DNA from: Eonycteris spelaea
Taxonomy: Eukaryota > Chordata > Mammalia > Chiroptera > Pteropodidae
Direction of reading: 5' to 3'
Assembly (NCBI GenBank): GCA_003508835.1
Contig: PUFA01000062.1
Span: forward strand, 1,898,001 to 1,962,000
DNA: 64,000 nt
In this document: positions 1 through 11,829 of the stretch, piece after piece
How the letters are laid out: each line of letters begins with the position of its first letter
Numbering within the stretch: the first letter of the stretch is position 1
The notes under the pieces: generated by a model
Database searches by the model: none
What the model was told of the DNA's origin: nothing
What the model saw: only the letters and a program-made list of their open reading frames with translations
Position numbers and translations under genes: made by a program

Positions 1-499
1 ATATCATAGCCTTTCTTTATTCAATTTCTCGAATAAGTTATTTATTTCGAAGTATGCTAAATCACAACACATAACTGTTGTAACCTTTCTCCTGTAACCC
101 TGCTCACTTTCTTTCTTCATAAGAATTCTTCACATTGTCTTTCAGATGTGTCCTCTCCAAACCTTAATCGATTAACTGAGTATTTCATAAAAGATGTTCC
201 ACAGACTGTGCTTTCAGTCTAAAAGAAGGAGATTCAGATATTAGTCAAATAATCACACAAATGTAGTATTTCAGTAGTGACAAGTGCAATGCGAATCAAT
301 AGTAGAGGGATTTGGCCCAATAAGGGAAGTAAAGAAAGGCATATCTGGGAAAGACAGAGGACGTTAACCAGGAATAGGGTGCAGCAGGAAGAGGCCCTTT
401 GGTGGGCAGAAGCAAAGCCACGTGTGACTAAAAGGACTTGTCAGCACGGAACCCAGAGAGGAGGCGACTCAAGGTAGATTTGAAGAAATGGTTAGGAAT

Positions 500-870
500 T
501 TTGTCTTCTCATCTTAGGAGCAATGGGGAGCTACTGAAATGTCTTTAAAATTAGGGAGCTGGCACCACCCAACCTGTGCCTATAAAAGATTCCTCCAGCT
601 GTGTTATGGAGAACTGAGTGCAGGGCGCCCACTGGGTGTGGGCAGACCCATCAGGGGTGGTTTGCAGCTCGTTTGGTCCAGGTGTCAACGGCAGCTCGGT
701 AGAGAGAAGTGAGCTCATCCAAGAAATATTTGGAAAATAAGATTGTCAGGCAATGTTGGTATAGTCCAGGTTTCGGTGAGGGTTCAGATAGAAGGAAACT
801 AGTTCAAAAAATATTTATAAGATAAAGTCATCAGGTGATAGATTGGAAATGAAAATTGAGGGAAAGAAAG
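500..870 (-). repeat. L2 LINE fragment (diverged)
   Basis: Reads like the reverse complement of the L2 3' half: an 'agcaatggggagctactgaaatg' type segment, then a 'tataaaagattcctccagctgtgtt' type segment matching the usual L2 antisense 'aaaagatcactctggctgctgtg' stretch. Strongly diverged, no reading frame. The 500 bases before it look unique and without a recognisable gene. Confidence 0.4.
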
Positions 871-1130
871 GTATCAGGGATGACAACCCAGACCATATGA
901 CTCATGCTAATGATATGTACAGCAGCACATTACAGCCTCTGAGTTCCATAGCAAAGAAACCTATCTAATCCAGCATTTCCCCAAATCATTTGAGCTCAGA
1001 ATTCCCCTTTTCTTTTCTTGGTAACAGCTAGTAACTTCCTGGGAACATACATAGACAACTCTGAGTTAGCCTAAGTGGGCTTTTACTTTGAACAATTCCA
1101 AATATTCTTCACTTTTTTTAAAACCCAGTA

Positions 1131-1522
1131 TTGCACTGCTAAAGCTACCATAATAAAATACCACAGGCTGGCTGGAGTAAGCAAACTGAAATGTATTTTC
1201 TCACAGTTCTAGAGACTAGGAGCTCAAGATCAAGATGTCAGCAGGATCGGTTTTCCTAGGGCCTCTCTTTGGCCTGCACATGGCCACCTCTTGCTGACTC
1301 TTCACGTGGTCATTCCTCGGGCTGAGCGTTATTTGGGTGTCCTAATCTCCTCTCTAATAAGGACACTGGTCAGATTGGATCAGGACCCCCATAAAGCCCT
1401 CATTTTACCTTAATTACCTCTTTAAAAGGCCTCTCCCCAAATACAGTCACATTCTGAGGTGTTGAGAATTACAACTTCATACAAATTTGGAGGGGGAGTG
1501 GACACAATTCAGCCCAAAACAA
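1131..1522 (-). mobile_element. MaLR (MLT1-type) solo LTR, reverse
   Basis: Opens with the reverse-LTR hallmark 'ctaccataataaaataccacaggctgg', then 'tctcacagttctagagacta', 'cctctctaataaggacactgg', 'caaatacagtcacattctgag' and ends 'gacacaattcagcccaaaac'. This order is the reverse complement of an MLT1-class LTR. No internal retroviral sequence is attached. Confidence 0.75.
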
Positions 1523-1529
1523 CCCCAGA

Positions 1530-2613
1530 AATATAAATTTCTCTTCTAGAGCTGGTGACACCAATTGAGCATCCACACCTTATACCACATCCAAGGTCTG
1601 ATGGTCCTGTGCCATGAAGAGTCATCCTCAAATGTCTCCATCGTCAGCACTTTCCATGGCAAAGTCTCAATATCGTGGACAGATTTTTGTTACTCACATT
1701 TGTCATTAGTAACTCTATAAAATACCAGTGAAGGGTAAGAAAAATATAGAAAATGTATTCCTCTGGCCAACCCCATACCCAGATACCAAAGATGGAATTG
1801 TTAGTGGAGGAGGGAGCATGTATCTGGGTTTTTCTTTTAACTGCATGCGAAATAGCACCTTGAAATAGCAGAGAACCTAAGCTCGGTTGAACGCTAGTCT
1901 GTTCCACTGTGCTGTGACCGCAGTCCCCGGTCCAGCATCCATGTGACCAGGTCTCTTCTATGTGTGTTTGTGGGGGAGATACTGGGTGGAAGCATTTTTC
2001 GGGAAAAATGAGATTTAAAGTTCAAAGCCTTCCCTCTCTGCTCAGAAAGCATGTATTCAACTTTTCTGTTTCCTATCCCGGAAGAATGGCTGAGAAGGTT
2101 ATGTTTATAGATTATTCTGTCTTTAAAACAAAACAAAAAAACTGTGCATATAAAACTGTCACTTATCCTATACTGTCGGACTGGTAAAGTAGTCAATGAT
2201 CAAAAAAGTACGGGCATATTGAATCAGCAACTCTTAAAACCCACCCAAGAAGTGAATATTTTATTATTTTGCATGTGATTTTATATTTTATATTCTTCAC
2301 CAAAGATATTGTCAGTTTTCCTATGTTTCTAGTTTCAGCCAAGCTTTTAAATGTCATCACATCGTCTTTTTTGGAATTAAGTCTCAAATGAATCACAAAC
2401 CAATAAAAACTGCCTGCTTATTTGCTGATTACATACAATTTATATTAAGGAGGAAACCAGAACTTCTTTTTCTCTTGCAACTATTAACTTCCAAAGTCCG
2501 TATGCTGCTCTCTGGAACCTGGGTACCATCAACTTAATGATTTTCCAGTATGACAGGCAGGAGATGCTGGCTTGCACATCATTTAGCTCCTCCCCAAGAA
2601 GGGACTGTTGGAC

Positions 2614-2644
<31 letters not shown>

Positions 2645-3950
2645 CTATTCTCTCCCTAATAACAGCAAGGGATTGGGGAGAATGGGTTGGAGGTTTATAA
2701 AAAAAGAATGAACTGACCAGATCTCCCTGAATTTGTTCAATGTAGGGCTGCTATAGCTAATTCATTCGGTACAGTCCCCTGTAGTATTAGGCACTGTTTT
2801 ATGAATCAGGTTTGAACTACAGCCTCTATCCATACTTCAGAATAAGTTAATTTGAGACCAATAGGCCTTTGTTCAGGCTGGCTTATGGTCTCTTTTTTCC
2901 TAGCAGATGTTTATATAAAGCATATATTCTTTCCAGTGCTGTCGCAGCTGCCACAGTGCTCCTGAGGTCTCTGTAGTTCAGATCCGGTTTCTGCCACTTT
3001 AGCACTTGGCATTTTCTCAAAGTTAAAGTTCAGAGCCTGTGACTCCTGGTTTTAGGCGAAGATTTTTTTTCCCCTGTGTTCTTGTAACGTGTATGTCTCT
3101 GCAGGTATCAGGAGCCATGGGGACTAGGCCTGGTAATTACATTGTTTACTAGTTTCACACAAAACCAAAACCAGTTCCAGGCATGCCATCAAGCAGCCTT
3201 TAGGGAAATATATTCCAAAAAAGCTTCATTGAAACCGCTTATTTATTGACACTCAGAGACATTTAATCATTCTGAGCAAGAAACACTTAGACTGAACAAG
3301 GAAAAACCCAACCTTTCAAACACTTGACCTTTGTCAGAGGTTTATTGAGAAAGGAAAGCCACAAAAGAGCTGGAGGTGCCAAATGCTGCAGCTTTGTCAC
3401 ACCCCTTTGCCAGGTGACAGTATCATAAGGCATTGGATATGAGCTTAAGAAAAGAGAGAACAGGAAGAAGTTCCTCCCTCTATAGAAATTGGATTAAAGT
3501 TACTGTTCTTTTTTATGGCTTATAGTGTGTATCTTCTTTCTAAAATATATTTTCCTTCTCCTACTTCAGCTCACTACCCCCAAACATACACACAACACAC
3601 ACACACTGTCCCATACCTTCATAACCTATTTGAATAATACATTCTGCTAAAAATACCCACCGTCACAGATATTATCTTCCTCTTGGACATCTGTTTGTTT
3701 TAGTTTCTGGCTGTCTGGAAGTTCTGAAAATATGACTCAGCCTAGAGATTTTTGTTAGAAACAAAGAAAGCTGTTAATTTCTCTATGTGAGGATAACATG
3801 AGTGAAATAAGTAGTGCAGTGCCTGGGACAGCCCCAGTGACCCAGATTTGGTGGTAGTGACACTGGTGGTGATTGATAGTTGTTATTACTGGAATGGAGA
3901 CAATATGTGTGACATTTTCAGGTCCATTTATTAAAGTATTAAAGTAGGGC
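1530..3950. other. Unique sequence, no gene seen
   Basis: AT-rich, mostly unique sequence. Contains an A-run at 2,623-2,644 and a short CA-rich tract near 3,586-3,606. Only short unsupported ORFs. I see no splice-flanked exon or RNA gene. Confidence 0.5.
2623..2644 (+). repeat. Poly-A tract
   Basis: Uninterrupted A-run after 'ggctttat'. Could be the tail of an old retroposed copy, but the sequence before it is not recognisable. Confidence 0.8.
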
Positions 3951-3956
3951 AAGAAC

Positions 3957-4283
3957 CATATGGGAAACAGTATGGCGGTTTCTCAAAAAATTAAAAATAG
4001 AACTAGCTTAGGATGCAGCAATTCTCCTTCTGGGTATTTATTCAAAGAAATTCAAAACACTAATTCAAATAGATACATGCTCCCCTATGTTCATTGTAGT
4101 GTTATTTACGATAGCCAAGATATGGAAGCAACCTAAGTGCCCATCAGTGGATAAATGGATAAAGAAGAGGTGCTAAATATGTACAATGGAATATTACTTC
4201 AGCCATAAAAAAATAATAAATCTCACCATTTGTGACAACATGGATGAACCTAGAGAGTATTATTATGCTAAATGAAATAAGTC
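3957..4283 (+). mobile_element. L1 LINE ORF2 3' fragment
   Basis: Contains the familiar L1 ORF2 end segments in order: 'gggaaacagtatggcggttt', 'tctccttctgggtatttatt', 'gatagccaagatatggaagc', 'cccatcagtggataaatgga', 'tggaatattacttcagccat', 'aacatggatgaacctagaga'. Truncated at both ends with no open frame, so a dead relic. Confidence 0.85.
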
Positions 4284-4464
4284 ACCACCAGTGTCACCAC
4301 CACCATATCTGAACTGTCACATAGGCTCTGAATTCTATCCAGGAACCCCTTGGGCTCTGCACACCCAGCTTAAATTTTCTAGACTTGAGGAGATTGCCAT
4401 CACCAAAAAAACTAATTTATCTATACCTACACCCATCCGTTCTCCCTTTCTTTCTGATACAAGA

Positions 4465-5100
4465 ATAGATGTCCCTCTCTGTCAGAGTTCACTTGCAGAA
4501 AACAGAAATTACATTAGCTATTTCAAGCAAAATGAAATTTAATACATAGACTTGAAGGCATCCCTGGAAAGGCTAGAATAGCAGGCTTGATAGCACCAAA
4601 AACACCACAGAACTGCTCCTCCCAGGACACTGCTTCTTCTCACACAACCCAAAAGGAGGGGAGTCGGAAATGATCCTTGGAACTCTTAACTCCAGAAACA
4701 CTACATTAGCTGGAATTAGCTGGTGAGCCTCTGCAAGATGGCCCTAGAGTCATGCCTGCCTCATGGTTCTGCATCAGCAAAGCAGATGCCACACGTTCTG
4801 CCTCCTGACAGCCACAAAGCACCTGGACTCTGAAACATAGCAAAAGAAAAATCCAGTGCGTTTCCATGCAGCTTGCCAGCAGAAAAAGCAGAAGTAGCCA
4901 GAGTACAACCTCTGTCTCACTTCCTGCCACCTTTCCCATCTTGCGTAAGATTGTCTGAATCTAAGTCTGTATGAGAACCCTACTGCAAGAGAGTCTGGGA
5001 AACCTTTTTTTGCTCTCTAGTTTCTGCAGAACAGGAAGACACATAAAATGAAGACTCTGAGCACAGGTCCACCTTATTCCTCACTCATCTCCTAGCTAAG
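4465..5100 (-). mobile_element. LTR-like interspersed repeat, family unresolved
   Basis: The run from 'cagagttcacttgcagaaaaca' through 'tctgcatcagcaaagcagatg', 'cctgacagccacaaagcacc' to 'gagaaccctactgcaagaga' resembles a dispersed mammalian LTR-like repeat that I recognise by pattern but cannot name. Strand is tentative. Confidence 0.4.
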
Positions 5101-5560
5101 GCTCACTAATCTTTCAACTGTTCCTCCTGCCTGCCAACAGACCTTACTCAAGTGATGATCCCCCTTTCTTCTGTCTCCAACACCTCTTTCTTCCAACTGT
5201 CTCCTATCAACATATCCCAACATCTTAAAAACTCTGCAATTTAAGTAAACCTCCCTGTAGTCCTACCTCCTTTCTCACTATCTCTCACCTTCCGTTCACA
5301 GCCAGTTTTCTGAGTTATGTATGCTTAGCATTCTCACTTCCTCACCTTCTGCTGCTGGTTAACACATACCAATGTAGTGTTTGAGTCACCACTTCACCAA
5401 AACTGCAAATTACCTTCTTAGTGCTAAATCAAAGAGGCATCTACAGTCCTTTTCTTACTTGACCCTTGAGAGTCATTTAATACTGATTGGCCAGTCCTTA
5501 TTCCCTGGAACGCTTTATCTGCTTCCATTACCACACTTTATTTTATTTTATTTATTTTTT
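5100..5560 (+). mobile_element. L2 LINE reverse-transcriptase relic
   Basis: C/T-rich sense L2 ORF2-like sequence. 'ttcttacttgacccttgaga' followed by 'gtcatttaatactgattggcc' corresponds to the L2 RT segment that normally encodes the FDTVD-type motif. Frame is broken throughout. Confidence 0.5.
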
Positions 5561-6540
5561 TTTGTCAAAAGCTGTCATGTTTATTACTGAACCAACCTAC
5601 TAGTGCAGAAGCATTGAAACGAAGAGAAAAATCATCTTCCCAATAAGACGTGTCCAACTCTCCAGATAGTGGTATGTTTTCAGCTTGATATAGAAAGACG
5701 CTAGTGGCCTCGATAAAGTATAAATATGGCACCATCTCATTTGTGATTCCTTATAGACCCAGCTTGGTTCTTCTCCAGTGTTTCCTTTTGGAGTTATAGC
5801 TGATTTTTATTACCTGTTTTTATCCAAATCCATGGCAGATGGGATCATTCTGCTTTGTTTCTTGATTCTGAAAGTTTTGTGAAAGACGTAGCAAGGAACG
5901 GAGCTGACCCTCTTTACTTATTTATTTTTTTCCTGCTCCTCTGGCTGCTTCTCTTTTGTAGTCTTTTTTTTTTTTTAACATTAAGCAGTTTTTCAGAATT
6001 CATCTTTCCTTTAACACTACCTACTTATGGTGCCTACTTTCTTATTCAATCTCATGGCCCTATGTATTAGCTTTACCGTTGATGACTGTAATCTTTAAAT
6101 CAAGACCGAAGCACGCTCCTAGTTTCTGGCCAATATATACAATTGCCAACTGAACACATCCTTTAAATGTTCATGAAGCACCTTAGCTACAAAAGACACC
6201 AAAGTGAAATTTTCTCCCGCCCCCAAGCCTCACCTCCTTATTCCTGTCACCCAGAGACAGGGTAACCATCCATCCCATTCGTCTAAGATGCTTCTACTTG
6301 ACACTTGTCGTCCTTGCATGAAAATTTTATTTGAGTATCACTTTATGTCAATATGCTTTTTAAAGAGGAGAGTAAAAAGGGAATTTTTCTTTCACGAGGA
6401 GAATTTTTAAAACACAACATACTCTGCAACATGCTAGCGAAAATTAAAAATAAAGCAAAAATTGAAAGCGAACGGCTGAAAATAAAGGGAGCAAGCAGTA
6501 GGTATTAAGAAAGTGATAAAATAAGACAACAAGAGAGCTT
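5560..6540. other. AT-rich unique sequence, no gene seen
   Basis: Has T-runs near 5,540-5,560 and 5,967-5,978. The small ORFs here are composition artefacts (phenylalanine/leucine-rich from T-runs). Confidence 0.4.
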
Positions 6541-7045
6541 TAGCACATAGCATGAACAGGTTTAAACTTCTCTGTTGAGAAGTAGAGAAGAAGGTTAGGT
6601 CAGAAAAGAAATAAAGTCAATTACTGTTCACCCAGAATAATGTGACACAGAAAATAAACATCAAAAGAGAGGCAAAGGTAAGGTAAATAAATGTAATAGA
6701 GAGAAATCAGGGGCTGATATTAATATCAGAAAAAAATATATTCAAAGGGAAAGAAAAAACAATATGGTCTTTCAATTTTTGAATAAGAGCATAGTTTTCA
6801 ACAAAAAATAAAATTTTAATTTTGTGTATGTCAAGTAACTTAGCCCACATATAATAATAATAAATAAAGACAAATGTGGAGGGATAATCAACAAAACTCT
6901 CCCAATATTCCAAGATATTCCCTGAATCTGTAGAATAGACATGATTTTTTAAAATTATGCTTATTCTTTCCAAAAGGTGCTTTAAAAGAATATTCTCATT
7001 CACCATTATGTGATACGTGCTATCTTTACTTAGTAGGCCTACCAT
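6540..7045 (+). mobile_element. Old L1/HAL1-like fragment
   Basis: A-rich sense strand with 'gctgatattaatatcagaaa' and 'atattcaaagggaaagaaaa', like the L1 ORF2 segment 'ggatgttaatatcagacaaagtag...'. Very diverged; orientation and family tentative. Confidence 0.35.
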
Positions 7046-7049
7046 GGAA

Positions 7050-8000
7050 AGATTGCCAATAAGTATATTTCATGGTTAAAAAAAAAAAATCTGGCCCAAT
7101 TTGGACAAAAGTCATAAATAAGCTCACCTAGTGCCTACCCCAAGATGACTTTGGTTTGCTTTTGAGTATGTTCCCTTTGATTACATACGTGGTGATTTGT
7201 TTATGCTAAAATTAATATTACATTTTATATACATAGCCTGTTTGTTTCCCTTGTCTCTTACTCCTTTTTCTTTCTTTCTTTCTTTCTTTTTTTTATGCTT
7301 TAGTATTATTTTCCTTTTTTTCAATTTATGGATATGTCATAATGTAAAGATATAACTATTTTTGAACACTAAAGTTGTTTATAGAAATCTACAGTCTTAA
7401 AAATAAACAAGTGAAATGACCTTTTTAAAACATCTTTGTTTATACCTCTCTCATTCTCTAATTACATTCTTTGTTTAAACTTCAAGACCAGGAATATTTA
7501 GAGCAAAAGTTATTGCTATTTTAAAAGGTTTTTGATGCTGGCTGTTCATTAAAACACAAAGATGAATTTATTAGGCAAAAGCATTATCCTGTTATTTGCA
7601 TTTACTTCTGTAGTGAGTAATTTTTCATGTTCATTGTCTGTTGTATTCTTTTCTTAATTGGTTGATTGTGTTGTTTGTTATTTTTTATTGGTTTCTTTAA
7701 TAAATATCCTAATGAATTATGAACTCTTTTAAAACTAAGGATAGTAACTGCTTATCTGTGTCACATATATTGTTACATTTGGGCTTTGCATTTTTGTTGA
7801 TGGTGTCTTCTAAGGTGAAAAAATAAGAATACTTCTTATCTAGTCTATTAACCTTCTACTTTATGTTTCTTCCAGATCATTAATAACGAAAAGGCCTTTC
7901 TTATCCCTAAATTAGAAAATTTTAAATTGTATTTCCCTTTAAATTGTATTTCCTTTTTTGTTCTTATTTAATGTAATTCAGGATCTAAGTTTTTTAATAA
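7050..8000. other. AT-rich unique sequence with TTTC repeat
   Basis: No gene or clear repeat apart from a short (TTTC)n tract at 7,265-7,294. Confidence 0.4.
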
Positions 8001-8072
8001 CCTGTTGTCTAGCACCATTTATGAAATAGTCATAAAAATCCACAGAATCTTATGTGAAGAAAAGCTTAAAGA

Positions 8073-8073
<1 letters not shown>

Positions 8074-8109
<36 letters not shown>
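8074..8109 (+). repeat. (CA)n microsatellite
   Basis: About 18 perfect CA units inside the L1 relic; likely polymorphic in length. Confidence 0.95.
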
Positions 8110-8112
<3 letters not shown>

Positions 8113-8673
8113 AAAACTGATAAATTCAATAAAGTTACAGGATACAAAATCATCATACAGAAATCAGTTGCACTTCTATATCCTAACAACAAACTATTCA
8201 AAAAGGAAGTTAGGAAAACAATTTCAGTAGAATAGCATCAAAAGGGATAATATACTGAGAAATAAATTGAACTAAGGAGGTGAAAGACTTGTACACCGAA
8301 AACTACAAAATATTGATGAAAGAAATAATGACAGAAATAAATGGAAAGATATCTCATGTTCATGGACTGGAAGACTGAATATTGTTAAAATGTCCATATT
8401 ACCCAAACCGATCTATAGATCCAGTCCAATACCTATAAAAATTCCAGTGGCATTTTTCACAAAAAAAGAAAATATCCTAAAATTCATATGGAGCCACAAA
8501 TGACTCAATTAAAGCAATCTTGAGAAAGAAAAACAAATCATACTTTCTGATTTCAAAATATATTACAAGGCTATAATAATTAAAACAGTATGGTGCTGAT
8601 ATAAACAGACTAATTGACAAATGCAACAGAATAGAGATCCCAGAAATAAACTCATGCATATATGGTGTCTTAG

Positions 8674-9019
8674 TCCATCCAGACTGCTATAACAGAATAC
8701 ATAGTCTGGGTGGCTTAGAAACAACAGAAATTTATTTCTCACACTTCTAGAGGCCCAAAAGTCTAAGATTAAGGTGTTAAGACATTTGGCATCTGATGAG
8801 ATCCTACTTTCTGGTGCATAAAGAACTGCTGTGACCTCACATGGTATAAATGGTGAGGGAGCCTTCCGGGTCCCTTTTATAAGGGCACTAATCCCATTCA
8901 TTAGGACTTTGCCTACATGACCTAATCACCTCCCAAAGGCTCCCACCTCCAAATACCATCACTGGGGATTAGGTTTCAACATATGAATTTTAGGGAGACA
9001 CATTCAGTCTATAGTATAA
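8674..9019 (-). mobile_element. MaLR (MST/MLT1-type) solo LTR inside L1
   Basis: Starts 'tgtcttagtccatccagact' and ends 'cattcagtctatagta', with 'ctgggtggcttagaaacaac', 'atttatttctcacacttcta', 'cctaatcacctcccaaaggc' and 'ggggattaggtttcaacata' between. This is the reverse complement of a MaLR LTR. Flanks 'tatgg' and 'taagg' look like a 5-base target duplication with one mismatch, and the L1 sequence continues on each side, so it landed after the L1. Confidence 0.85.
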
Positions 9020-9432
9020 GGTCAACTGATCTTCAATAAGGTTGCCAAGAATACACAATAGGGAAAGGAAAGTCTCTTCAACAAATGGTGTTGGGAAAAC
9101 TGGATATCCATATGCAAAAGAATGAAATTGGACCCTTATCCTACACCACACACAAAAATCAACTCACAGTAAACTAAAGATGTAAACATAATCCCTTAAA
9201 CTGTAAAACTCCAAGAAGAAAACAGAGTAAAACCATGGCATTGATCTTGGCAGTGATTTCTTGTATATAAACACCAAAAGCACAAGGAACAAAAGCAAAA
9301 ATAGACGAAGTGGGACTACATCAAGGTAAAAGCTTCTGCATAGCAAAGGAACCAGTCAGCAAAGTGAAAAGGCAGCCTATGGAATGGGAAAAGATATTTG
9401 CAAAGCATGTAACTGATAAGGGGTCGATATTC

Positions 9433-10185
9433 TTTGGAAGTTTTTAGACAAAATAAACCACTGCAGAGTACCGCTTCCCTAGGATGACATTTTTATTAAT
9501 ACTTTTTAAATGTAAATTATGCATACTATAATATTGGTAACATTCCACTTAATATAGTAGTCTGACCTATGAAGGTTTTAGTATAAACAAAAATGAGAAA
9601 AATAATTCTTAAGAGAATTTTAGGCCACTATGACATATGGTTACTTAACTTTGACTATGAGAAGCATACCTAATGCATGTTTCCATTTTTAATTCACCAG
9701 ACATTATACTAAGCACTTTCTCTCTGCCATATCTTGTTGAAAATCTGAGATAACAAAAAAGAATGAAGGTTCCTAAATCAGTCGTTGGACTCCTTGCCTT
9801 GAGCATAAGACACAGAGTTTGTAAAATACATCCAAGTGCCAAGCACATCTGGCAACCAAAAGAGTTTTCATGTCAGATTCAAAATGGAAGTGCAATGAAT
9901 GTAACCTGAGATTTTACGAAACAGCATACTGTGGTCAGTGAACAATATGTTCCTTGACTTTTTGAGATTGACTCAACCAAATTTGTCATGGGAAATTCTC
10001 CCTTCTTAGATCTTCTATTATTCTGAAAACCAGCTTACATAGCTGAGATGATGGGAGTGGGGGGAGGGGGGAGAGAGACGGAGAGAGGGTGAGTAGGCGG
10101 AGGGACACAAGCCATATGAATCCAAGGCTCCTGCAAATCAATTATGTCCTTTGCATCTATTTTTAGAAAAGGTATATCAAGGCAC
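9433..10185. other. Unique sequence with purine-rich tract
   Basis: No gene seen. Contains a G/A-rich tract at 10,051-10,102. Confidence 0.4.
10051..10102 (+). repeat. Purine-rich (GGA/GAGA) low-complexity tract
   Basis: Nearly pure G/A over about 50 bases, including G-runs of four to six. Confidence 0.75.
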
Positions 10186-10375
10186 CATTTTCAGTGCTTG
10201 ACAGGTGTTAACACGTATTCTCCTAACAACCACATGGAATAGGTATTGTCTTCCGTTTATGGACAAAGAACTCTGGGCATGGAGAAACTGTGATTTACCA
10301 ACAGTCACAAAGCTAGGAAGTAATGGGAGGTTCGAACTGGACAATCTGCATTTTTCTCTTTAACTCAAAGCTCCG
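10185..10375 (-). mobile_element. MIR SINE, reverse
   Basis: 'aacaaccacatggaataggt' then 'agaaactgtgatttaccaac' and 'tcacaaagctaggaagtaat' follow the MIR antisense order (cctatgaggtaggta, aactgaggcacagag, tcacacagctagtaagt). Confidence 0.65.
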
Positions 10376-10802
10376 TGCCTGCCCCTCCCTATTTTAGTGT
10401 TGGTATTGTGAAATGACCGGCCATGTTCTTCCTTGGCATGTGTTAGAGAGGAGGCAAGTGACTTCGCTATGCTACCAAGGCGAATATTGACTTTAGCACA
10501 AATCTCTACCAGACTTTGTAGTGCTTTCCTTCCTTTCCCCCATCAAGTTCTCCAACCAAGCTTAACTCACTGAGGTGGATAAATATTAACTTCTAGGTCA
10601 GCATCACCGTGTGTCACAGGCCAGAGTCTACACAGCAGGGAACTTTCATCTGTTTCTGGGTCTCCTGTCACATGGCCAGAGCAGGACAGAAATGCAGCCT
10701 CTGGTGTTTCTCTACAAATCGGTAGACGGTTGTGCCAACTTGTTCTCCTTCATTTGGTAGGATCAGATTGTGTCTTTGTAGATATGTGGTTAATATGTTA
10801 AT

Positions 10803-10982
10803 TTTTTTTAATCTTTATTTTTCAGTTAGAGTCGACTGGCAATATTATGTTAGTTTCAGGTACACAGCATAGTGGTTAGACATTTATATATATTTATGAA
10901 GTGATTCCCCCAATGAATACCCTCCAGTCACTGTACATAGTTATTATAATATTATTGACTATATTCCTTACATATTAATTTT
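10803..10982. mobile_element. L1-related fragment
   Basis: 'aatattatgttagtttcagg', 'acacagcatagtggttagac', 'gtacatagttattataatat', 'tattgactatattccttaca' match a dispersed LINE-1-associated sequence of laurasiatherian genomes; the version with 'agtggttagacattta' is one I associate with bats (memory, not verified). Confidence 0.5.
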
Positions 10983-11800
10983 TAAAGATCAAAATAATCT
11001 GGGGAGTTCTGTTGATTATCAGCTCTCCATGTGTTTGTGTTCACAAGTCCAGACATTTGCACAAAGTAATACAAAAAACAAACACATGTAGAGGTCAGGG
11101 ACCTTAGAAGTTATTTAGTCTGAGCATCTCAGAAAAAGAAAGTGACCATCCAAAATATTATTTCTCAAAATCAAATAGGTGTTATTTTTTTTAATTTTCA
11201 TCAAAATTATATAGTAGGATACAGTTTAAAGGACCTGCTGGTTCTATAAGTTTTCTTAAAGAAAAGAACAGATCAGAGTTCCCCTGCTCTTCATTTCCTC
11301 TTCCCTAAAGAAACCGCTTTCAACTCTGCCTCTGTATTTGCCTCCGTTTACCTTAATGGCCAGTAAGCATTACCACCTCCAGAGTTTTTCAGCTTGGGAC
11401 ATTATATGTCAACTTTCCCTATGGAAGATGAGGACTTAGAACTTTATTCTCATTCACACTAAGCACGATCAATTCCCATCCTCACAATATAATGATGTCT
11501 ATTTTGATTAGAAAAATATTTAAGGTTTACATTATTATGACTATATATATATGCTATTCAGAAATGGTACATAATATTAAGCTATTTTTTTTTACCAGCA
11601 CAACTTATTCCTGAAGTTTTTTTTCTTTTTACTTGTTTATTTTTTCTGTTTGCTTTTCTTATGTGTATGTGTGCTTTATGCACTTATCATTCTTTTAGTC
11701 CTTAAATAGTTGCCAGTTGTCCAAATATTCTCCCAAGATGTTCCATGATTCTGTCAGTTTCCTAGCAGGTGTTTTGTCAACGTCATGCTTTTGTAGAAGT
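10983..11800. other. AT-rich unique sequence
   Basis: No exon, RNA gene or confident repeat recognised. Confidence 0.4.
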
Positions 11801-11829
11801 CTCTCTCAGAAGCTTCTGGCTTGCTCATC

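Larger units (their letters stand above)
8015..9432 (+). mobile_element. L1 LINE ORF2 fragment, split by an LTR
   Basis: Sense L1 ORF2 sequence. The first part runs to about 8,673 ('ggatacaaaatcatcataca', 'gcacttctatatcctaacaa', 'atggagccacaaatgactca', 'aataaactcatgcatatatg'). It resumes at about 9,020 with 'gtcaactgatcttcaataag', 'aacaaatggtgttgggaaaa', 'aagcttctgcatagcaaagg'. The break is an inserted MaLR LTR. A CA repeat at 8,074-8,109 interrupts the 5' part. Truncated at both ends and full of stops. Confidence 0.88.

Noticed and set aside
8005..8235. ORF with a TH-repeat
   Set aside because: CA microsatellite inside a dead L1; no intact L1 frame.
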